This document shows positions 6,572-14,235 of a stretch of DNA of 14,235 nt, one piece after another. The stretch comes from Burkholderiaceae bacterium (lineage in GTDB: Bacteria; Pseudomonadota; Gammaproteobacteria; Burkholderiales; Burkholderiaceae): assembly GCA_022701965.1 (NCBI GenBank), contig JAKONL010000128.1:1-14235 (forward strand). Direction: 5' to 3'. How positions within the stretch are numbered: position 1 is the first letter of the stretch; every line of letters begins with the position of its first letter. The position numbers and the translations under genes are program-made. The notes beneath the pieces were generated by a model, which saw nothing but the letters and a program-made list of their open reading frames with translations, was not told where the DNA came from and did not search any database.

Positions 6572-8026
6572 TCAGCGCAGCCGCGCGTTCAGGAGGTCGA
6601 GCTGGGCCGTGAACGCGGCCGTGTCGCGGTCTTCCAGGCAGCGCAGGTCGAGTAGCAGCCGGTCCTCGGAGATGCGCCCGATCACCGGTCGCGGCAGGCC
6701 GCGCAACGCGGTCGCCAGCGCCTCCAGAGCGGTGCCCAGTCCCTTGCGCGACGTGCCCGCCGGCGCCAGCGCCAGGCCGGCCGACGGCAGGCGCTCGACC
6801 GGCAGCGACCCGGAGCCGATCTGCCCCTGCATCGCGACGATCTCGACCGTGAAGCGTGGCGCGACCGCGGCGGCGACCGGTGCGCGCAGCGCTTCGGCGG
6901 CGGCACGGATTGCTTCCACGGGGCGCGTGAGCAAACGCAGCGTCGGCAGGTCCCGCGCGAGATGCTCGGGCCGCAGGTAGAGCGACAGCGTCGCCTCCAG
7001 GGCGGCCAGCGGCAGCTTGCTCATGCGCAGCGCCCGCTTGAGCGGGTATCTGCGGATGCGGCCGACGGCCTCCTTGCTGCCGACGATGAGCCCGGCCTGC
7101 GGGCCGCCGAGCAGCTTGTCGCCGGAGAAGGTCACGACGTCGCAGCCGGCGGCGACCATTTCCTGCGGCAGGGGCTCGCGCGGCAGGCCGTAGTGCGCCA
7201 GGTCGACCAGCGAGCCGCTGCCCAGGTCGGTCGCCAGCGGCACGCCGCGCGCGTGCGCGATGCCCGAGAGCGTCGCCTCGCCGACCGCGGCGGTGAAGCC
7301 CTGCACCTCGTAGTTGCTGGTGTGCACCTTCATGACCAGCGCGGTGCGCTCGTTGATGGCGCGCTCGTAGTCGGCCGGGTGCGTGCGGTTGGTGGTGCCG
7401 ACCTCGACCATGCGCGCGCCGGCGGCGGCCATCACGTCGGGCATGCGGAACGCGCCGCCGATCTCGACCAGTTCGCCGCGCGAGACGATCACCTCGCGAT
7501 CCCGCGCGAGCGCGCCGATGGTCAGCAGCACGGCCGCGGCGTTGTTGTTGACCACCGTCGCGGCCTCGGCGCCGGTCAGGGTGCACAGCAGTTCCTCGAC
7601 CAGCGAATCGCGGTCGCCGCGACGGCCCGTCTCCAGGTCGTACTCGAGGTTGTTCGGCGCGGCCATCGTCGTCATCAGCCGTTCGAGCGCGGCATCGGCG
7701 AGCACGGACCGCCCGAGGTTGGTGTGGACGACGGTGCCTGTGAGGTTGAACACGGCCCGCATGCGCGGCGCCAGGCGCTCCTCGATGCGCGCGGCAAGTG
7801 CGGCCTGCAGGGCCGGCGGGCCGACCTCGGTGCTCGGCACCGCGCCGGCCCGCACGCGCACGCGCAGGTCGTCGAGCAGGGCACGCGCCTCGGCGGCCAC
7901 CAGGGTGTGGCCGTGCGTCGCGATCGAGGCGGCGACGGCGTCGCTGCGCAGCAGCCGGTCGACGGAAGGCAGATCCTGGGGCCTCGCCGTCGAGTCGTGG
8001 ACCACGAACCCGTCGGGGGCACCCAT
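6572..8026 (-). CDS. selA: L-seryl-tRNA(Sec) selenium transferase (selenocysteine synthase) SelA
   Basis: SelA is a pyridoxal-phosphate enzyme that converts seryl-tRNA-Sec to selenocysteyl-tRNA-Sec with selenophosphate. The 484-residue product has the full set of bacterial SelA motifs: [14 protein letters not shown] (94-107), [10 protein letters not shown] (159-168), the [12 protein letters not shown] block near 233-244, and [12 protein letters not shown], where Lys304 is the expected cofactor lysine. The ATG at 8024-8026 shares one base with the stop of fdhE (TGATG), which points to translational coupling. The selenium donor requires SelD, for which there is no gene in this window. Its substrate tRNA is encoded two genes downstream. 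Confidence 0.98.
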   Translation of the reverse strand: MGAPDGFVVHDSTARPQDLPSVDRLLRSDAVAASIATHGHTLVAAEARALLDDLRVRVRAGAVPSTEVGPPALQAALAARIEERLAPRMRAVFNLTGTVVHTNLGRSVLADAALERLMTTMAAPNNLEYDLETGRRGDRDSLVEELLCTLTGAEAATVVNNNAAAVLLTIGALARDREVIVSRGELVEIGGAFRMPDVMAAAGARMVEVGTTNRTHPADYERAINERTALVMKVHTSNYEVQGFTAAVGEATLSGIAHARGVPLATDLGSGSLVDLAHYGLPREPLPQEMVAAGCDVVTFSGDKLLGGPQAGLIVGSKEAVGRIRRYPLKRALRMSKLPLAALEATLSLYLRPEHLARDLPTLRLLTRPVEAIRAAAEALRAPVAAAVAPRFTVEIVAMQGQIGSGSLPVERLPSAGLALAPAGTSRKGLGTALEALATALRGLPRPVIGRISEDRLLLDLRCLEDRDTAAFTAQLDLLNARLR

Positions 8027-9096
8027 CAGGAGGTTCCGTCCGTCGGGAGCGGCCGGGTGGCGGGGTCAGCGGGGTCGACGGGATCGGGGTCGCCGAACAG
8101 CAGCATCCGGTTGTGTCCGCTGCGCTCGACCCCGGCCTCCGACACCAGCAGGTCGAGCGCGACGCTCGCCAAGTCGTCGGCCGCCGGCTCGACTTCCATG
8201 TCCTTCTCCATCAACACCTGCTTCAGGTAGTGGCCGCAGGTGTCGCAGCACTCCGCCTTGACGGCGCCGGGCCGGGCGCCCGTCACCGTGGGTTCCACGC
8301 CGGTTTCGGCCGGTTCGAGCGACTGGAAATGGATGCCCTTGGTGCTCTCGCAGTGCGAGCACTTGATGCGGACGTAGTGCCACTGCACGCTGCACAGCGA
8401 GCAGTGGAGGTAGCGGAAGCCGGCGTCCTCGGCACCGATGCGCGTGATGCTGGCCGTCGGCAGGCTGCCGCAACAGGGGCAGAGCGTTCCCGGGTCGGTG
8501 TGGCCGAAGACGCGCTCGCCGTGCACCTCCACCGTCCGCAGCGCGAGCCTCGTCCAGTAGACCTGCAGACCGGCCGCGATCAGCGGCGCGGTCGCGAGGT
8601 CGAGCCCGAGCGTGATGCGGCGCAGCAGCTTGTCGGCTTGCGCATCGATCCACGCGTCGTCGCAGGCGGCGAGACTGTCGACCGTATCGCGTGCGGGCCC
8701 GCTCGCCAGCCGCGCACGGAACAGGCCCAGCAGTCGGCGAAACTCGGTGCGCCAGACCGGGTCGCGTGGCCATCCGAAGGCCGGCGTCGGTGGCTTGAGC
8801 GCCCTGGCTGCCGCGGTGCAGGCGGCGGCGTCGGGCAGCGGGACGTCGGGGTAGCTCTGGAGCACCTCGTGCTGCGCCGAGGCGAGATCGGCGACGAACA
8901 GGAGGTAGTCGCGCATCGGATGCGACGCCGCGAGCTGCCGCAGCCGCAGCTGGCGGTCGGCGAAGACGCTCGCCTGGACCGGCAGGTGCACGAACGGCAT
9001 CTGCCGCCCGGCCTGCAGGGCGATTTCCTCCGCCGAGAGGACGCGGGTCGAGGGGATGGGGTTGGTCGTTGGAGGTATGCCGGAAGTACTGGTCAT
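8026..9096 (-). CDS. fdhE: Formate dehydrogenase accessory protein FdhE
   Basis: FdhE is a cytoplasmic, iron-binding, rubredoxin-like assembly factor needed for activity of respiratory formate dehydrogenases; in E. coli it interacts with the catalytic subunit. The 356-residue product has the family's paired cysteines: CPCC (206-209), CSLC (232-235), CSHC (246-249) and a further C-D-T-C pair (284-287). It also has the conserved LHCSLCSVQWHYVRIKC block. The N-terminal half is helical. The C-terminus after the conserved NRMLLFG ends in an Asp-Pro-rich tail (DPDPVDPADPATRPL) that looks like added, disordered sequence. The start at 9094-9096 lies 10 nt after the fdnI stop and has only a weak ribosome site. 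Placement between the structural genes and selA fits a maturation role. Confidence 0.97.
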   Translation of the reverse strand: MTSTSGIPPTTNPIPSTRVLSAEEIALQAGRQMPFVHLPVQASVFADRQLRLRQLAASHPMRDYLLFVADLASAQHEVLQSYPDVPLPDAAACTAAARALKPPTPAFGWPRDPVWRTEFRRLLGLFRARLASGPARDTVDSLAACDDAWIDAQADKLLRRITLGLDLATAPLIAAGLQVYWTRLALRTVEVHGERVFGHTDPGTLCPCCGSLPTASITRIGAEDAGFRYLHCSLCSVQWHYVRIKCSHCESTKGIHFQSLEPAETGVEPTVTGARPGAVKAECCDTCGHYLKQVLMEKDMEVEPAADDLASVALDLLVSEAGVERSGHNRMLLFGDPDPVDPADPATRPLPTDGTS

Positions 9097-9106
9097 TGCC
9101 AGCGCA

Positions 9107-9730
9107 TTATTCCCCGCGCGTCATCTTCCTGTGCCAGAGCGGGTGATTGAGCTTCGCCCAGCGCTCGGTCACGGTGCCGCGCGTCATGGCGCGGACCGTG
9201 CCCTTGATCCAGATCGCGGCATAGATGTGCGTAATGACCGAGAGGATCAGCCCCGCTGCCGAGGCCGCGTGCACGACCACCGCGATCCGGCGCACGAGGA
9301 TCGGGAAGAAGCCGACGAACCACGGGCTCCAGAACATGAAGCCGGTCACGAACAGCAGCAGCAGGCTGATGCCGAAGACCCAGAACACCAGCTTCTGGCC
9401 AGCGTTGTACTTGCCCACCGGCGGCATGCCCGACTTGTCGCCCTTGAGCATCGCCGGCGACTTCTTCATCCATTCGACGTCGTTGCGGTCGAGCACGTTG
9501 TCGCGCCACATCGTGAAGAACATGAAGGCGAAGCCCACGACCATCGCCACGCCGAAGAACGGGTGGAGGATGCGCGTCCACTGCCCGCCGCCGAACAGTG
9601 CGGTGAAGAAGAACAGCGACGGGTGGAAGAAGGCCAGGCCGGAAAGCCCGGCGGCGAAGAACAGGAGTGCGACGAACCAGTGGTTCATGCGCGTGGCGTC
9701 CCTGTAGCGGCGGAGATAGCGTTGGCTCAT
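9107..9730 (-). CDS. fdnI: Formate dehydrogenase gamma subunit, cytochrome b556
   Basis: This is the membrane subunit of the respiratory formate dehydrogenase. It takes electrons from the beta subunit through two b hemes and reduces quinone at the inner membrane. The 207-residue length is typical (E. coli FdnI about 217). Four hydrophobic helices are visible at about 16-35, 55-75, 113-135 and 147-175. Histidines in the expected heme-ligand positions are His17 (RMNHW), His56 (RILHP), His154 (VVHA) and His168 (ITHIY). The ribosome site AAGGAG (9739-9744) lies 8 nt before the ATG. The gene starts 16 nt after the fdxH stop, in the classical alpha-beta-gamma order. Confidence 0.97.
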   Translation of the reverse strand: MSQRYLRRYRDATRMNHWFVALLFFAAGLSGLAFFHPSLFFFTALFGGGQWTRILHPFFGVAMVVGFAFMFFTMWRDNVLDRNDVEWMKKSPAMLKGDKSGMPPVGKYNAGQKLVFWVFGISLLLLFVTGFMFWSPWFVGFFPILVRRIAVVVHAASAAGLILSVITHIYAAIWIKGTVRAMTRGTVTERWAKLNHPLWHRKMTRGE

Positions 9731-9746
9731 TTGCAGTGCTCCTTCA

Positions 9747-10760
9747 TCAGGCCCGCGGGCTGTCGTGCGAAGCCGTCGCGGTCGGCGGCGGCGGAGCCGT
9801 GGACGACATCACGACGGTGCGCGGCGGCTCCTCGATGATCACGTCGTCGTGGCCGTGCGCGTCCGGATCGGTACCGTCCGCCGGATCGGCCGGGTCTTCC
9901 TTCGCCTCCACCGGGCCGACCTTCATGTAGTGGAAGAAGCTGCCGACCACCGCGCCCACCATCGCGAACACCGCCAGCGGCTTCGCGACACCCTTCCAGA
10001 GCGACACCATCGGGCTGATGTGCGGATCCTTGGGCAGGTTGCTGTAGAGGTTGGGACGGTCCGCGTGCTGCAGCACGTACATGACGTGCGTGCCGCCGAC
10101 GCCGGCCGGGTCGTACACGCCGGCGTTGGAGAAGCCGCGCTCCTTGAGGTCGACGATGCGCTCGTCGGCGTACTGGTGCATGGCCTCCTTGGTGCCGAAA
10201 TGGATCGCGCCGGTCGGGCAGACCTTGACGCAGGCCGGCTCCAGCCCGACGCTCACGCGGTCGGAACACAGCGAGCACTTGTAGGCGCGGTTGTCGCCCT
10301 TGCTGATGCGCGGCACGTTGAACGGGCAGCCGGTGATGCAGTTGCCGCAGCCCACGCAGTTCTCGCTGATGAAGTCGACGATGCCGTTGCTGTACTTGAC
10401 GATCGCGCCCGGCGCCGGGCACGCCTTCAGGCAGCCGGGATCCTCGCAGTGCATGCAGCCGTCCTTGCGGATCAGCCATTCGAGGTGGCCTTCGGTCGGC
10501 TCCACCTCGGCATAGCGCATCACGGTCCACGAGCTCGGGGTGAGGTCGGTTGGGTTGTCGTAGGTGCCGTGGTTGGTGCCGACCTCGTCGCGCAGGTCGT
10601 TCCACTGCATGCAGGCGACCTGGCAGGCCTTGCAGCCGATGCAGGCCGACACGTCGATCAGCTTGGCGACCTCCTGCACCTGCGGGCGGTGGCGGATGTC
10701 GGGCGGGGACACGGTCGTCGCCGAGCGCGCCGCGATGTCCAGGGATTGAAGCGAGGACAT
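9747..10760 (-). CDS. fdxH: Formate dehydrogenase beta subunit, four-cluster ferredoxin protein
   Basis: This is the electron-transfer subunit on the periplasmic side. It passes electrons from the alpha-subunit cluster to cytochrome b. The 337-residue protein has sixteen cysteines for four [4Fe-4S] clusters: 40/43/46/50, 102/105/110/114, 135/138/141/145 and 162/165/177/181. A single membrane helix lies at about 257-277, as in FdnH/FdoH. It has no signal peptide, and family members are exported together with the Tat-bearing alpha subunit. Residues about 283-337 form an extra Asp/Pro/Thr/Ala-rich, low-complexity tail that makes it longer than E. coli FdnH (about 294). GAGAGAG lies roughly 10 nt before the ATG, which is 3 nt after the fdnG stop. 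Confidence 0.97.
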   Translation of the reverse strand: MSSLQSLDIAARSATTVSPPDIRHRPQVQEVAKLIDVSACIGCKACQVACMQWNDLRDEVGTNHGTYDNPTDLTPSSWTVMRYAEVEPTEGHLEWLIRKDGCMHCEDPGCLKACPAPGAIVKYSNGIVDFISENCVGCGNCITGCPFNVPRISKGDNRAYKCSLCSDRVSVGLEPACVKVCPTGAIHFGTKEAMHQYADERIVDLKERGFSNAGVYDPAGVGGTHVMYVLQHADRPNLYSNLPKDPHISPMVSLWKGVAKPLAVFAMVGAVVGSFFHYMKVGPVEAKEDPADPADGTDPDAHGHDDVIIEEPPRTVVMSSTAPPPPTATASHDSPRA

Positions 10761-10763
10761 GGA

Positions 10764-13700
10764 TCAGGCTCTCTCGATGTTGACGGTGAACGACTTGTAC
10801 TCGGGCGTCTGCGTGTTCGCGTCGCCGACGAACGGCGTGAGCGTGTTCACGATGTAGCCCGGCTTCGTGAGGCCGATGAAGCCCCAGTGGTTCGGCAGGC
10901 CGACGGTGTGCACCGTGCGGCCGTCCACCTGCAGCGCCTGGATGCGCCGGGTGACCAGCGCGACCGCCTTGATGAAGCCCCGCTTGCTGCTGACCTTCAC
11001 GATCGAGCCGTTGGTGATGCCCTTCTCCTCGGCCAGCTCGACGCCGATTTCCACGAACTGCTGCGGCTGGATGATCGCGTTGGAACGGACGTTCTTGGTC
11101 CAGTAGTGGAAATGCTCGGTGAGCCGGTAGCTGGTCGCGACGTACGGGAAGTCCTTGGGCACGCCGAGGCGTTCGAGGTCGCCCTTGAAGATCCGCGCCG
11201 CCGGGTTGGCGCGCGCCACCTCGTTGTTCGGGTGCATCAGGTTGTTCACCAGCGGCGACTCGAACGGTTCGTAGTGCTCCGGCAGCGGGCCTTCGGCCAT
11301 GCCGGTCGGCGCGAAGAGGCGTGCCACGCCTTCGGCCGTCATGATGAACGGCCGCACCGCGTCGGGCGCCATCGGGTTGGCGTCCGGACGGATGTCGGGC
11401 ACGTCCGAGCCGATCCACTTCGCGCCGTCCCACTTCACCAGCATCCGCTTGGCGATCCAGGGCTGGCCCGTGGTCGGGTCGACCGAGGCCGCGTTGTAGA
11501 CGATGCGCCGGTTCGCCGGCCATGCCCAGGCCCAGTTGAGCGCCTGGCCGATGCCGTAGGGGTCGGCATTGTCGCGCCGCGCCATCTGGTTGCCGGCCTG
11601 CGTCCAGGCACCCGAGTACACCCAGCAGCCCGACGACGTGCTGCCGTCGTCGCGCAACTGGCCGAAGCCCGAGAGCTGCTCGCCGGCCTTCGCCAGCACC
11701 TTGGTCGGATCGGCCGGGTCGAGCACGTCGGTGATCGCCTTGCCGCTGTATTCCATCGCCAGTTCCTGGGCGGAGGGCGCATCGGGAATCTTGTACGGCC
11801 AGCTCAGGTTGACGATCGGATCGGGGAACGCGCCGCCGTCCTTCGCGTAGGCGCTGCGGATGCGGTTGAAGATGCCCGCGACGATGTCGATGTCTTCCTT
11901 GGCCTCGCCCGGTGCCTCCGCGCCCTTCCAGTGCCACTGCAGCCAGCGGCTGGAATTGGTCAGCGAGCCTTCCTCCTCGGCGAAGCAGGTCGACGGCAGG
12001 CGGAACACGGTGGTCTGGATGTCCGCCGTCCTGACGTCGTTGAACTCGCCGTAGTTCTTCCAGACCTCGCTGGTCTCGGTGATCAGCGGGTCGATCGTCA
12101 CCAGGAACTTGAGCTTGGAGAGCCCGTCGATGATCTTCTTCTTGTTCGGGAAGGAGCACACCGGGTTGAAGCCCTGGCAGATGTAGCCGTTGATCGCGCC
12201 GAGGTTCATCAACTCGAAGGCCTGCAGGACGTCGTAGAGCTTGTCGATCTTGGGCAGGTAGTCGAACGCCCAGTTGTTCTCCTTCTGCGCCGCATTGCCC
12301 CACCAGGCCTTCTGCAGGCTGACGAAGAACTTGGGGTAGTTCTGCCAGTAGCTCATCTGGCCCGGACGCAATGGCTTGAGCGCGCGGGTCTTGTAGTAGT
12401 CGTCGAGGTTCTGCTCGCTGTCGCGCGCCAGCGAGAGGTAGCCGGGCAGCGAGTTCGACAGCAGCCCCAGGTCCGTCAGGCCCTGGATGTTGCTGTGCCC
12501 GCGCAGCGCGTTCATCCCGCCACCGGCCACGCCGATGTTGCCCAGCAGCAGCTGCATGATCGCCGCGGTGCGGATGATCTGCGAGCCCTGGCTGTGCTGC
12601 GTCCAGCCGAGCGCGTACATCACCGTCATCGTGCGCGTGCTGGTGCTGGTGCTCGCGATGTATTCGCAGACCTTGAGGAACTTGTCCTGCGGCGTGCCGG
12701 TGATGCGGCTCACCAGCTCGGGCGTATAGCGCGAGAAGTGCCGCTTCATGACCTGCAGCACGCACTGCGGGTCCTGCATGGTCATGTCGACCTTGGCCAT
12801 GCCCTGCTCGTCGAGCGCGTAGCCCCACGATTTCGGGTTGTAGTTGCGCTTCTCGGGGTCGTAGCCGCTGAACAGGCCGTCCTCGAACTTGTAGTCCGGG
12901 CCGACGATGAACGGGGCGTTGGTGTAGTGCCGGACGTATTCCGTCTGGATCTTGTCGTTGCTCAGAAGGTAGTTCAGCACCCCGGCAAGGAACGCGATGT
13001 CCGACCCGGCGCGCACCGGCGCGTAGTAGTCGGCCATGGCCGCCGAGCGCGTGAAGCGCGGGTCGACCACCACCAGGCGGGCCTTGTTATGTTTCTTGGC
13101 CTCGATCACCCACTTGAAGCCGCACGGATGCGCCTCGGCGGCATTGCCGCCCATGATCAGCACGACATCCGCATTCTGGATGTCCTGCCAGTGGTTGGTC
13201 ATCGAACCTCTGCCGAACGTCGGGGCCAGACTGGCCACCGTAGGTCCGTGTCAAACGCGCGCCTGATTGTCGAAGACGAGCATCCCCAGCGAGCGGAACG
13301 CCTTGTGGGTGATGTACCCCGTTTCGTTGGAGGAGGCCGACGCGCAGAGCATGCCGGTGCTGGTCCAGCGGTTGACCGTCTGGCCGGCGGCGTTCTGCTT
13401 GACGAAATTGGCGTCGCGATCGTCCTTGAGCAGCTTGGCGATGCGGTCGAGCGCGCTGTCCCAGCTGATGCGCTTCCACTCGTTGGTGCCGGCTTCGCGG
13501 ACTTCCGGGTACTTCAGCCGGTTCGGGCTGTGCACGAAGTCGAGCAGGCCGGCGCCCTTCGGGCACAGCGTGCCGCGATTGACCGGGTGGTCGGGGTCGC
13601 CCTCGATGTGGAGGATGGCCGGCACCACGTTCTTCGCCTTGTCGCCCAGGCTGTACATGATGATGCCGCAGCCCACCGAGCAGTACGGGCAGGTGTTGCG

Positions 13701-13838
13701 CGTCTCGGTGGTGCGGGCCAGCTTGAAGTTGCGTGTCTCGGCCAGGGCGGCGGTCGGCGAGAAGCCGAGCGCGACCAGGCTGGAGCCGACCAGGCCGGCG
13801 CCGCTCACGCGGAAGAATTGCCTGCGGCTCACGTCCAT
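10764..13838 (-). CDS. fdnG: Formate dehydrogenase-N/O type alpha subunit, selenocysteine-containing molybdoenzyme
   Basis: This is the catalytic subunit, which oxidises formate to carbon dioxide in the periplasm at a molybdenum bis-molybdopterin guanine dinucleotide site. The full product is 1024 residues (E. coli FdnG about 1015) if the UGA at codon 196 is read as selenocysteine. The start has a Tat signal, SRRQFFRVSG. The [4Fe-4S] ligands are Cys50, Cys53, Cys57 (CPYCSVGC) and Cys92 (TLCPKG). The Sec site is ARV-U-HGPTVASL, followed by the conserved GRGSMTNHW and MGGNAAEAHP blocks. The C-terminal part is the molybdopterin-dinucleotide-binding domain. A GGAGG site (13846-13850) precedes the ATG by 7 nt. 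Without recoding the gene would look like two broken frames (13251-13838 and 10764-13238). Both halves are full and conserved, so it is not a pseudogene. Confidence 0.98.
13221..13240 (-). promoter_or_regulatory. Bacterial SECIS element (SelB-binding hairpin) in fdnG mRNA
   Basis: Counting U of UGA as 1, bases 14-16 (CGG) pair with 31-33 (CCG), U17 is bulged, 18-21 (GGCC) pair with 27-30 (GGCC), and the loop is 22-26 (AGUCU). Bulged U17 and loop G23-U24 are the bases known to be critical for SelB binding in E. coli fdhF. The hairpin is fully inside the coding sequence, directly 3' of the UGA, as required in bacteria. Confidence 0.95.
13251..13253 (-). other. Recoded UGA selenocysteine codon (Sec196 of fdnG)
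   Basis: The in-frame TGA lies between GTT (Val195) and CAC (His197). The frame continues without interruption and with conserved formate dehydrogenase sequence for 828 further residues. Position 196 is the selenocysteine of E. coli FdnG, which coordinates molybdenum. A SECIS hairpin follows at the correct distance, and selA, selB and selC are in the same operon. Confidence 0.97.
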
Positions 13839-13845
13839 GACGCGA

Positions 13846-13850
13846 CCTCC
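13846..13850 (-). promoter_or_regulatory. Ribosome binding site of fdnG
   Basis: GGAGG on the minus strand lies 7 nt before the ATG at 13836-13838. It fixes the start directly ahead of the Tat signal peptide. Confidence 0.8.
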
Positions 13851-13897
13851 GGCGAATGAAGTGGGATGGGGTTCATCGTGGTCCAGGGTTGGGATGT

Positions 13898-13917
13898 TCT
13901 TCTGTCTGCTGTCTTCT
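13898..13917. repeat. Mirror repeat in the lipoprotein-fdnG intergenic region
   Basis: On the plus strand TCTTCTGTC is followed by TG and then by its letter-for-letter reversal CTGTCTTCT. On the fdnG-sense strand this is a purine-rich tract with CAGAAGA occurring twice. It lies within the 86-bp gap before fdnG. No known protein site is recognised in it. Confidence 0.4.
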
Positions 13918-13924
13918 GATTCGC

Positions 13925-14235
13925 TTACTTCGGCGCCGCGCTGCCGCCGTCTCCGGCGGTCGGCTGGGTCGCGTTGCCGGTCGGCGGCGAGCCGGCGTTC
14001 TGGCTCGCGGTCATGCCGCCGATCGCCGTGCCGCCCTCCGACGGACCCTTGCCATCCTTCGCGGGATAGACCGGATCGCCCGAGGGCGCTGGCCGGATGC
14101 CGGCCGGGTAGCTGGCCGACGGCGCACCGCCGCCCGCGGCGGTCGGGCCCTCGGCCGACGCGGTGCTCGTCGGCGAAGGCGGCGCCGACGGCTTGCGGTC
14201 ACAACCGGCCAGCATGCCGAAGGCCATCAGCACCA
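13925..14235 (-). CDS. Small low-complexity lipoprotein, 5' end cut by window edge
   Basis: This is the C-terminal part, about 102 readable residues, of an envelope lipoprotein that I do not recognise. A hydrophobic stretch MAFGMLAGC with lipobox LAGC marks the lipidated cysteine. Only ten residues and no basic residue precede it, so the real start lies beyond the right edge. The mature chain is rich in Ser, Pro, Ala, Gly and Thr with no enzyme motif (for example APSASYPAGIRPAPSGDP), so it is probably disordered. It ends 86 bp before fdnG on the same strand and may be the preceding gene of the formate dehydrogenase operon. A role in that complex is only a guess from position. Confidence 0.72.
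   Translation of the reverse strand, partial: VLMAFGMLAGCDRKPSAPPSPTSTASAEGPTAAGGGAPSASYPAGIRPAPSGDPVYPAKDGKGPSEGGTAIGGMTASQNAGSPPTGNATQPTAGDGGSAAPK

Noticed and set aside
4575..6980. Plus-strand open frame of about 800 codons antisense to selC, selB and part of selA
   Set aside because: It starts inside the tRNA gene and its translation lacks any recognisable domain. It is a shadow of selB and selA.
6570..7586. N-terminal extension of SelB reaching back into selA
   Set aside because: The frame is open only by chance. SelB homology starts exactly at [14 protein letters not shown] (6569).
10764..13838. fdnG as a broken gene or two separate genes split by a stop codon
   Set aside because: The stop is a UGA at the known selenocysteine position with a canonical SECIS, and selA, selB and selC are adjacent. 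Both halves are conserved and in the same frame.
9765..13859. Very long plus-strand open frame antisense to fdxH and fdnG
   Set aside because: Its Arg/Ala/Val/Asp/His-rich translation resembles no protein family. Long antisense frames arise by chance in GC-rich genes, and the minus-strand genes are unmistakable.
13829..13876. 15-codon leader peptide overlapping the fdnG start
   Set aside because: An ATG-initiated short frame (MNPIPLHSPEVASWT) exists, but its ribosome site is poor and nothing shows it is translated or regulatory.

Overview
The window is a very GC-rich stretch of a proteobacterial chromosome. Gene families, codon use and protein features (Tat-exported, membrane-bound formate dehydrogenase; LysR beside an alpha/beta hydrolase; an aconitase-family fragment) fit a betaproteobacterium of the Burkholderiales, possibly a Variovorax-like Comamonadaceae. 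The genus is an inference.

Left part (1-4463). The 5' end of an aconitase-family gene runs off the left edge on the minus strand, behind a LysR-type regulator. The regulator is divergent from an exported alpha/beta hydrolase, and the shared intergenic region carries a striking 29-bp palindrome that is a good operator candidate. Two minus-strand genes follow: a predicted Tat/lipoprotein of unknown function and an HD-GYP protein (predicted cyclic-di-GMP phosphodiesterase) with a second, degenerate HD-GYP-like half.

Right part (4539-14235). This is a self-contained selenoprotein module, all on the minus strand. Transcription order is: low-complexity lipoprotein (cut by the right edge), fdnG (formate dehydrogenase alpha), fdxH (beta, four Fe-S clusters), fdnI (gamma, cytochrome b), fdhE (assembly factor), selA (selenocysteine synthase), selB (selenocysteine elongation factor) and selC (tRNA-Sec, anticodon UCA). 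From fdnG to selC the gaps are 16 nt or less, or slight overlaps, so this looks like one operon.

The key point is in fdnG. It appears as two reading frames split by an in-frame UGA at 13251-13253. The UGA is codon 196, the selenocysteine position of E. coli formate dehydrogenase-N. It is followed by a textbook bacterial SECIS hairpin, with a bulged U at position 17 and GU in the loop at positions 23-24. The gene is therefore one intact 1024-residue selenoprotein. The operon encodes both the selenoprotein and most of the machinery that decodes its UGA: SelA charges the tRNA, selC is the tRNA, and SelB delivers it at the SECIS. Only selD (selenophosphate synthetase) is missing, along with fdhD and the molybdenum cofactor genes, which must lie elsewhere.

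No transposase, integrase, CRISPR array, rRNA or prophage gene was seen. No gene-free stretch exceeds 300 bases.
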